A stretch of 64,000 bases of DNA. Source: Neckera pumila. Its lineage: Eukaryota > Streptophyta > Bryopsida > Hypnales > Neckeraceae. This document shows, piece after piece, positions 58,940-64,000 of this stretch. The first letter of the stretch is position 1. Each line of letters begins with the position of its first letter. Where the stretch lies: the NCBI GenBank assembly GCA_963969595.1, contig OZ018411.1, positions 2,730,501 to 2,794,500 on the forward strand. The letters run 5' to 3'. The notes beneath the pieces are model-generated. The model was not told the DNA's origin. It did no database searches and was given only the letters and a program-made list of their open reading frames with translations. Position numbers and translations under genes: made by a program.

Positions 58940-59930
58940 AAATTTGCTTGGATGATCTTTTCAATACCTATTAAATTGATCTATCGGGAGTTCTTTTATA
59001 CACCTTTCTTAAAACCAAACAATTTGTTTATGCATACAATGTATAAAATACTTTGAAATACTCAATAGTAAACCCAAAACCAAACAATTATATAATGCGT
59101 ACAATGCATATGATGTTTAGTAATACTCAATAGAAAATCCAAGAGGTGTTTTTTATAGTCCTCCTATCTTTTATTTTAAAATTAAATGTCAAAGTAAAAT
59201 AATTTTGAAAGTAAAAGAATCTCAAAATTTAGAGTTCAACTATCAAAAAGTAAATTAATTTTAAGAAAAAGAAGAAACAATCTAAGAATGAAAAAACATT
59301 CCAATATTTAATAAGATAAAATTGACAAAAGTGGTAAAAGTAAAAGTAATTATAAGTTTTAGAATTTGAATCTTACAAACATCATTATATCACAATTTTT
59401 TCATCATTTTGACCAATTGAATGTAGGTGTGAATGCAAATATTGACTCACTCATTCACTGCTCATCAGCCAGGCTTAGTTTGCCAGGTTTGTAAATTTGA
59501 AGTCGTGGTTGTTGCCTGTGGGCAAATACATTCAAAAGTTGCCTATATAATTTAGCATGCTTTATTCAATTCATACAATAACATTTAGTAGCATAGTGGT
59601 GGGCTGCCTTCCCTCCGACAGGATGGTGTGGTATATTCTACACCATTTCATACGCTGGATGAGACGGTGTGGAATATTCCACACCATCAGTAGCAAATAG
59701 TACACGCATCGATTTTGTCAGAGAATTACAATAAATTAGCTGACCGCAACTTTACAAGATTGATTAAAAATTAAAAGAAAACCAAGGTTCTAAACCCATT
59801 GAATCAAACATACAAAATCTAGTACTCTACACCTAAACATTTTATATTTTGAAAAACCAAAATATAAATGTTTTTTGTATGAATGCAAACTAAATGCTTG
59901 ATTCATTTTTTTTTTGTTGCATTCATACAA
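58940..59930. other. AT-rich DNA with small palindromes
   Basis: No gene seen. A perfect 20-bp palindrome, GGTGTGGAATATTCCACACC, lies at 59666-59685, with an imperfect relative (GGTGTGGTATATTCTACACC) at about 59624-59643. TTTTGTATGAATGCAA near 59874 recurs inverted near 59920. Confidence 0.5.
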
Positions 59931-59934
59931 AGAC

Positions 59935-60505
59935 CAATTGTATTTTGAGTTTTCAAGTGAGAAGAGAAGCTATATTTACATTTGGGGTGGTAGGAGGTAG
60001 AAGAGCCCATGTGGGATAAATAAATTAGAATTTGAAGTTCCTTGAGCACTCATAGATGAGTCAAAAACAAAGAATTGTGTTAAAAGTAGAAGCTTAGACC
60101 TCATTTAGGCATAATAGAATAACTTTTTTCAAAAAACTTTGATCTAAAAAAAGTTGGTGAATGAAGATAAGTTTTACCTCCAAAAATCCGTTTGGCATTT
60201 TGAATCTCCATCAAAAGTTATGGACAAATTTGAGAGAGGGGTTGGAATGGACATTTTTCTTTAACATTTTTAAAAATCCTCTCTCAAATTTGTCTATAAC
60301 TTTTGATTGGAGATTTAAAATTCCAAACAGATTTTTAGGAGGTGAAACTTGTCTTCATTCACCAACTTCTTTTAGTTCAAAGTTTTTTGAGAAAAGTTAT
60401 TCTACTTTTAACACAATTCTTTGTTTTTGAATTAACTATGAGTGCTTGAGGAACTTCAAATTTTAAGTTGTCTTTTTACTTGAAAACCCAAAATAAGTTG
60501 TTGAT
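59935..60505. repeat. Large foldback (inverted repeat) element, ~570 bp
   Basis: Left arm 59935-60240 and right arm 60278-60505 are complementary with few mismatches around a ~37-bp loop. An extra ~30 bp near 60100 occurs in the left arm only. Matching words include AACTTCAAATT / AATTTGAAGTT and CCTCTCTCAAATTTGTC / GACAAATTTGAGAGAGG. A transcript would form a long hairpin. No target duplication was identified. Confidence 0.8.
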
Positions 60506-60928
60506 GGGAAATGGTTAGATTGCAATAGTGTATTACTCATTGGACTCATTGGGGTTTTGGCAAACCGTCTTTCTCTACAAATATTTGTTGATTTGTATGT
60601 TTGGTCCTAGAATTAACAAAAGGAAATGGAGCATATCATAATGTACTGCCACTATCCTTGTACCAAAACTTACATTAATGTTGGAAGGATGAATTTAGTG
60701 GATGAGGCCTCCAGAGAGGGAAAGGCAGCCTCTCTGAAGGCTATTGAATGTTATGAAGGCAAACCAAGCCCATTGCGAGCAAAAATGGAGCATATTGAGC
60801 ATGCACAAATTCAAGCCTGAGTTGGTTAAAACGAACTTGTAGAGGAAACACTTAGTATCACTAGTAACGTACTAAGTGATGCTTATTTTTTATAATAGCA
60901 CTACTTTACATATTCAGATATGAACAAG
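60506..60928. other. Intergenic DNA with a GC-richer patch
   Basis: 60626-60820 is open for 64 codons and GC-richer than its surroundings, with no recognisable domain. It may be an exon remnant of an unknown gene. Confidence 0.3.
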
Positions 60929-61470
60929 TAGCCTCTAAAGGACCAAGGCCTTTTTTCTGTCAAAAACCATTCAAAACTACCATTTCGATTGCATTTATTG
61001 AAGAAATTTCAATTTCTTTTTTTTTTAAGAATCTAATCAAAGGATCTTGTACTTTACTTATCTAAGATCACGTGGTAAAAATTACATGAAGTTTGACCGC
61101 ACAAACTAAAAGATATAAGTATTCAAAGTTGGAAAAGCAGTTTTTTGAACTTTGTTTTTACAATTTCAGCTGACTTTGATCACCATTTGTAGGAAATTTT
61201 TCCACTACACATACTGAATTAAAATTTTTTTACATTGAAGAATCAATTTGAAAGTTTAGGAATTTTTTTAAAAAAAGAAAGCACTTGATTTTCACTCTTT
61301 AAAAAATTGTTAAGTAGAAGTAGGTCCAAGATTGAATGAAAAGCTAAATCCTCAATAGCTCTAAAATGGGATTGAAATACAATAATCCCAATGGTGAAAT
61401 TGTTCTAGAGTGAAAACTTAACTGTTCCACTAATAACCTCCAAAAAGCTTCCCCACGAGGGATTAACTAT
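60929..61470. mobile_element. TTAA-family element, ends eroded
   Basis: The left end reads GCCTCTAAAGGACCAAGGCC in place of TTAACCCCTAAAGG. The inside shares CATTCAAAACTACCATTTC and TTGTTAAGTAGAAGTAGGTC with 21732-23097. The right end is not intact; a candidate GAGGGATTAA occurs near 61460. Confidence 0.6.
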
Positions 61471-61914
61471 GGTTTTAGTCTTTGTACTAGTAATACATGC
61501 ATTTAAAAACCAATAATCCATCATTTAAAATTCTATACAGAATCTCCAACTTAGATGCCATCATCTAGGCATCCAAAATCCATATAGAAAGTATCATTTT
61601 TGAATATAATTTGTAAATGTTGCCAGCTCCATCATATTTGATGATTTAAAGATTGGTGGCAACCATGGGATTTTAGAAATATATACCCTAGCCTAAATAT
61701 CCACAAAAAAAAACTAAACAACTTCATGACAAATCTTCATAGCGCCTAAGTGGTCACCAAATACATCAATACTATTGTCTCAGGAAGCACAACAAATATA
61801 AGGTGCCTCAACCTGGCCAAATCTTACTCAACAATCAAAATTAGGAAACGGAGCTTTTTAGTGGGACAAGAATTTTGCCTAATTTGGAGGGTTTTAGTGG
61901 GACAAGAGGGAGTA

Positions 61915-62225
61915 ATTGTAATACAAACTCAAAACTCCAATCAAATAATACATTGGTAACTACTAATTGTACTCATACAAACACAAAACTTCAATCAAAT
62001 AATGCATTGGTAACTACTAGTTGTACTCATACAAACACAAAAATTCAATCAAATAATGCATTGGTAACTACTTACTATACTCATACAAACACAAAAATTC
62101 AATCAAATAATGCATTGATTGCTTATTGTCCTCACACAAACATTAAACCTTCAATCAAATAATGCATTGGTAACTACTAATTGTACTCATACAAACTCAA
62201 AACTTCAATCAAATAATGCATTGGG
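61915..62225. repeat. Minisatellite, ~54-bp unit, about six copies
   Basis: Each unit carries ACTCATACAAACACAAAA, TTCAATCAAATAATGCATTG and GTAACTACT. The unit length is about 18 codons, so the array stays open in one frame. Confidence 0.9.
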
Positions 62226-63790
62226 TGCACACATCGAGAGATGTAAAGGCTAGAGGAACAATAAAACCATCCAGACCTTTTCTCCCCTTCTCCTGCTGTG
62301 TGCACTTCCAAAGAATTCTCAACACACTCAACACATTCAAGGATAAGATAATTCATAAATCCAATAAGGTCTCCAATAAAATATAACAAATGAGAACTCA
62401 CGACCATCTCTAGTCTAAATAAATTAACTTCCATGTCTCTCCTTCAACGTAATCCACAAAACACTCTATTAGTAAACCTTAATGTTGAGAAATGAAAAAC
62501 TCCAAAACGATATTCAATAAGCTATAAATGAGACACAATGATGAACCCCAACAAGCTACAAACGACTCATTTGAATCAACTTTTGAAATTTAAGAACCAT
62601 TGCACACGCCCTTTTCCTTTCTAGTAGCGTCACTGAAAATGGACTACAACACACGTCCTCCCACCTCACATTGGCTCACATCATAGACATGACCTCGAAC
62701 GAAGAGAGCATGAAAGCAAACCAGGTAAAACAAACTACCGGGTAAAAACGTGCCTGAAGTCACGAAAGAGAACTCTATGATTCCACCACAGTAACACTCC
62801 ATGATTCCATCACCACACAACCTGCAGCATATATTAGAAATCCACCTTTCCATAATTCCATCACCCAACATTCTACAGGACGAACTTGCAATCAACAGGA
62901 ACAGGACTCAGAGCGAAACTCTAAGGAAGATTGAGCTAAAAAGAACCACATAAACAAAACGGTAGCAACATAAACAAGGAATCCATTGCATAATGTACAA
63001 CACGACCACATCAAAATTGAAGGAAGGAGTTGAAAAATCCCACATTACAACTTTGGACTCAGGGAACTGTTGCCAAAGGAATTCAATGCCGTGCCAAAGG
63101 TACACAAGTGCTTAGTCTCAAGTGTCGACGCGGGAAGCGTGACCAAAAATCAGACTCTCGCTTGCACACAGTCGTGGCGGTACCTCGAAGTCGCTCAGAA
63201 ATAGCCCATCCTACACCTTCATAACAAATTTAACGACAGAATAGAAAGTAGATACCCCAACAGGTGGCGCACAAACATCACTACAAACTAAAAAAAGAGA
63301 ACCTTAACTCATGTTTAAAAGCCTGGAGACAGACTAAGAGCCTACAAATTAATAGATATCGCAGCGATCGCCACCATGGAAAGCTTGGTCGGAATATCTC
63401 CTCTCTACAAACACTACTACACCTGCACCACTAGATCCGGCCACTCCTAGTTCAACGAAATGACACGGCTTCTTCATCACCCGACTTTCCAACACCGAGG
63501 ATGCGGACCCCTTCGAACGAACCATCCACCAACACCCCCACCAGGGCCACTAACAACTACAACGTAAAGAATGGGAACTAAACGGAATCGTCATCTCAAT
63601 TTGTACGCGAAAAAGGTGGAGGGTCATGAGCACCATTCAGACTCACAATGACAGTTCAGCCCAAAGCCCGCTTCTCGTGTTCATCCAATGTCGCTGCATG
63701 TCTGCCAAGAAGAGCAAACAATCCACAAAGGAACGAGTGACTCCAAAGCAGACTCACCAGCAAAGTCCACAATAGCTCGCTCTCCAAACG
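62226..63790. other. Downstream region of the second RING gene
   Basis: GC content rises toward the right. The part nearest 63790 is probably 3' untranslated. No other gene recognised. Confidence 0.4.
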
Positions 63791-64000
63791 CTAATCCAAT
63801 TCGGAGTGAGGCTCATCGCCCCCAGTACCACGGTTGCCAGAGCCAGGGTTCACGCCATTGCCACCGGAGGGACCTGGACCGGGAGCAGGGGCAGGAGGCG
63901 GGGTAGAAGAACGGAACCAAGGCAAATGCAGCGAAAAACGACGACCGAAGCCACCTCCGCTCGGAGCAGGTGCAGGTGCAGGTGCTGCTGCTGCAGGAGC
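63791..64000 (-). CDS. Second RING-H2 E3 ligase copy, C-terminal 69 codons (cut by window edge)
   Basis: The minus frame gives an Ala/Pro-rich stretch, then GGGFGRRFSLHLPWFRSS, a Pro/Ala/Gly-rich tail and GGDEPHSELD before TAG at 63791-63793. This matches the C-terminus of the ligase at 37253-38575 nearly residue for residue in the FGRRF(S)xHLPWF block and in the final GDEPHxEL. The rest, including the RING finger, lies beyond the window. The two genes point the same way, about 26 kb apart. Confidence 0.88.
   Translation of the reverse strand, partial: APAAAAPAPAPAPSGGGFGRRFSLHLPWFRSSTPPPAPAPGPGPSGGNGVNPGSGNRGTGGDEPHSELD

Noticed and set aside
60161..60430. 89-codon open frame
   Set aside because: It lies across the arms and loop of the foldback element; no coding signal.
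61915..62225. Regular direct repeats resembling a CRISPR array
   Set aside because: Units are contiguous without distinct spacers and the genome is eukaryotic; it is a minisatellite.

Overview
This is eukaryotic nuclear DNA from a land plant. Few genes sit in long AT-rich stretches full of decayed repeats. Genes have GT-AG introns and plant-type families: a DUF1218 membrane protein, an N-terminal zinc-ribbon plus RING-H2 ubiquitin ligase, and a kelch protein relic. The most telling gene for taxonomy is an intact fungal fruit-body type lectin (56100-56485, minus). This family is known mainly from fungi and, among plants, from bryophytes such as Marchantia, so a liverwort or other bryophyte is the best guess. 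That is an inference, not a proof.

Layout. 1-24.7 kb is a repeat-rich block without a convincing intact gene. It holds a decayed piggyBac-like transposase (3318-3905, minus), a family of TTAA-bounded inverted-repeat elements, a Harbinger-like element with TTA duplications (8173-9944), a third element with perfect 24-bp terminal inverted repeats (11525-12296), and several multicopy families I could not classify. 25-27 kb holds the three-exon DUF1218 gene. 29.3-31.6 kb has two more TTAA elements. 34.7-39 kb is a gene-bearing island with a small eight-cysteine protein and the RING E3 ligase. 40-52 kb is again repeat-rich but holds a small secreted protein built of three Cys-Trp repeats (42129-42494, minus) and a broken paralogue 3 kb away. 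52-58 kb holds an unrecognised 287-aa protein with a hydrophobic C-terminus and the fungal-type lectin. The lectin lies exactly where a kelch-repeat gene breaks off. 58.6-62.2 kb has a chromodomain fragment, a large foldback and a 54-bp satellite. The window ends inside a second copy of the RING ligase (63791-64000, minus).

The genes do not form an operon or visible pathway; neighbours look functionally unrelated. The strongest unexplained signals are four. First, the TTAA element family carries subterminal hairpins that are conserved in shape but differ in sequence. Second, a piggyBac-like transposase relic sits beside it. Third, the lectin and kelch sequences share an abrupt junction. Fourth, there is the repeat-built Cys-Trp secreted protein. 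Coordinates of repeats were read by eye and most boundaries are good to a few tens of bases; those of the TTAA and TTA elements and of gene exons are exact where stated.
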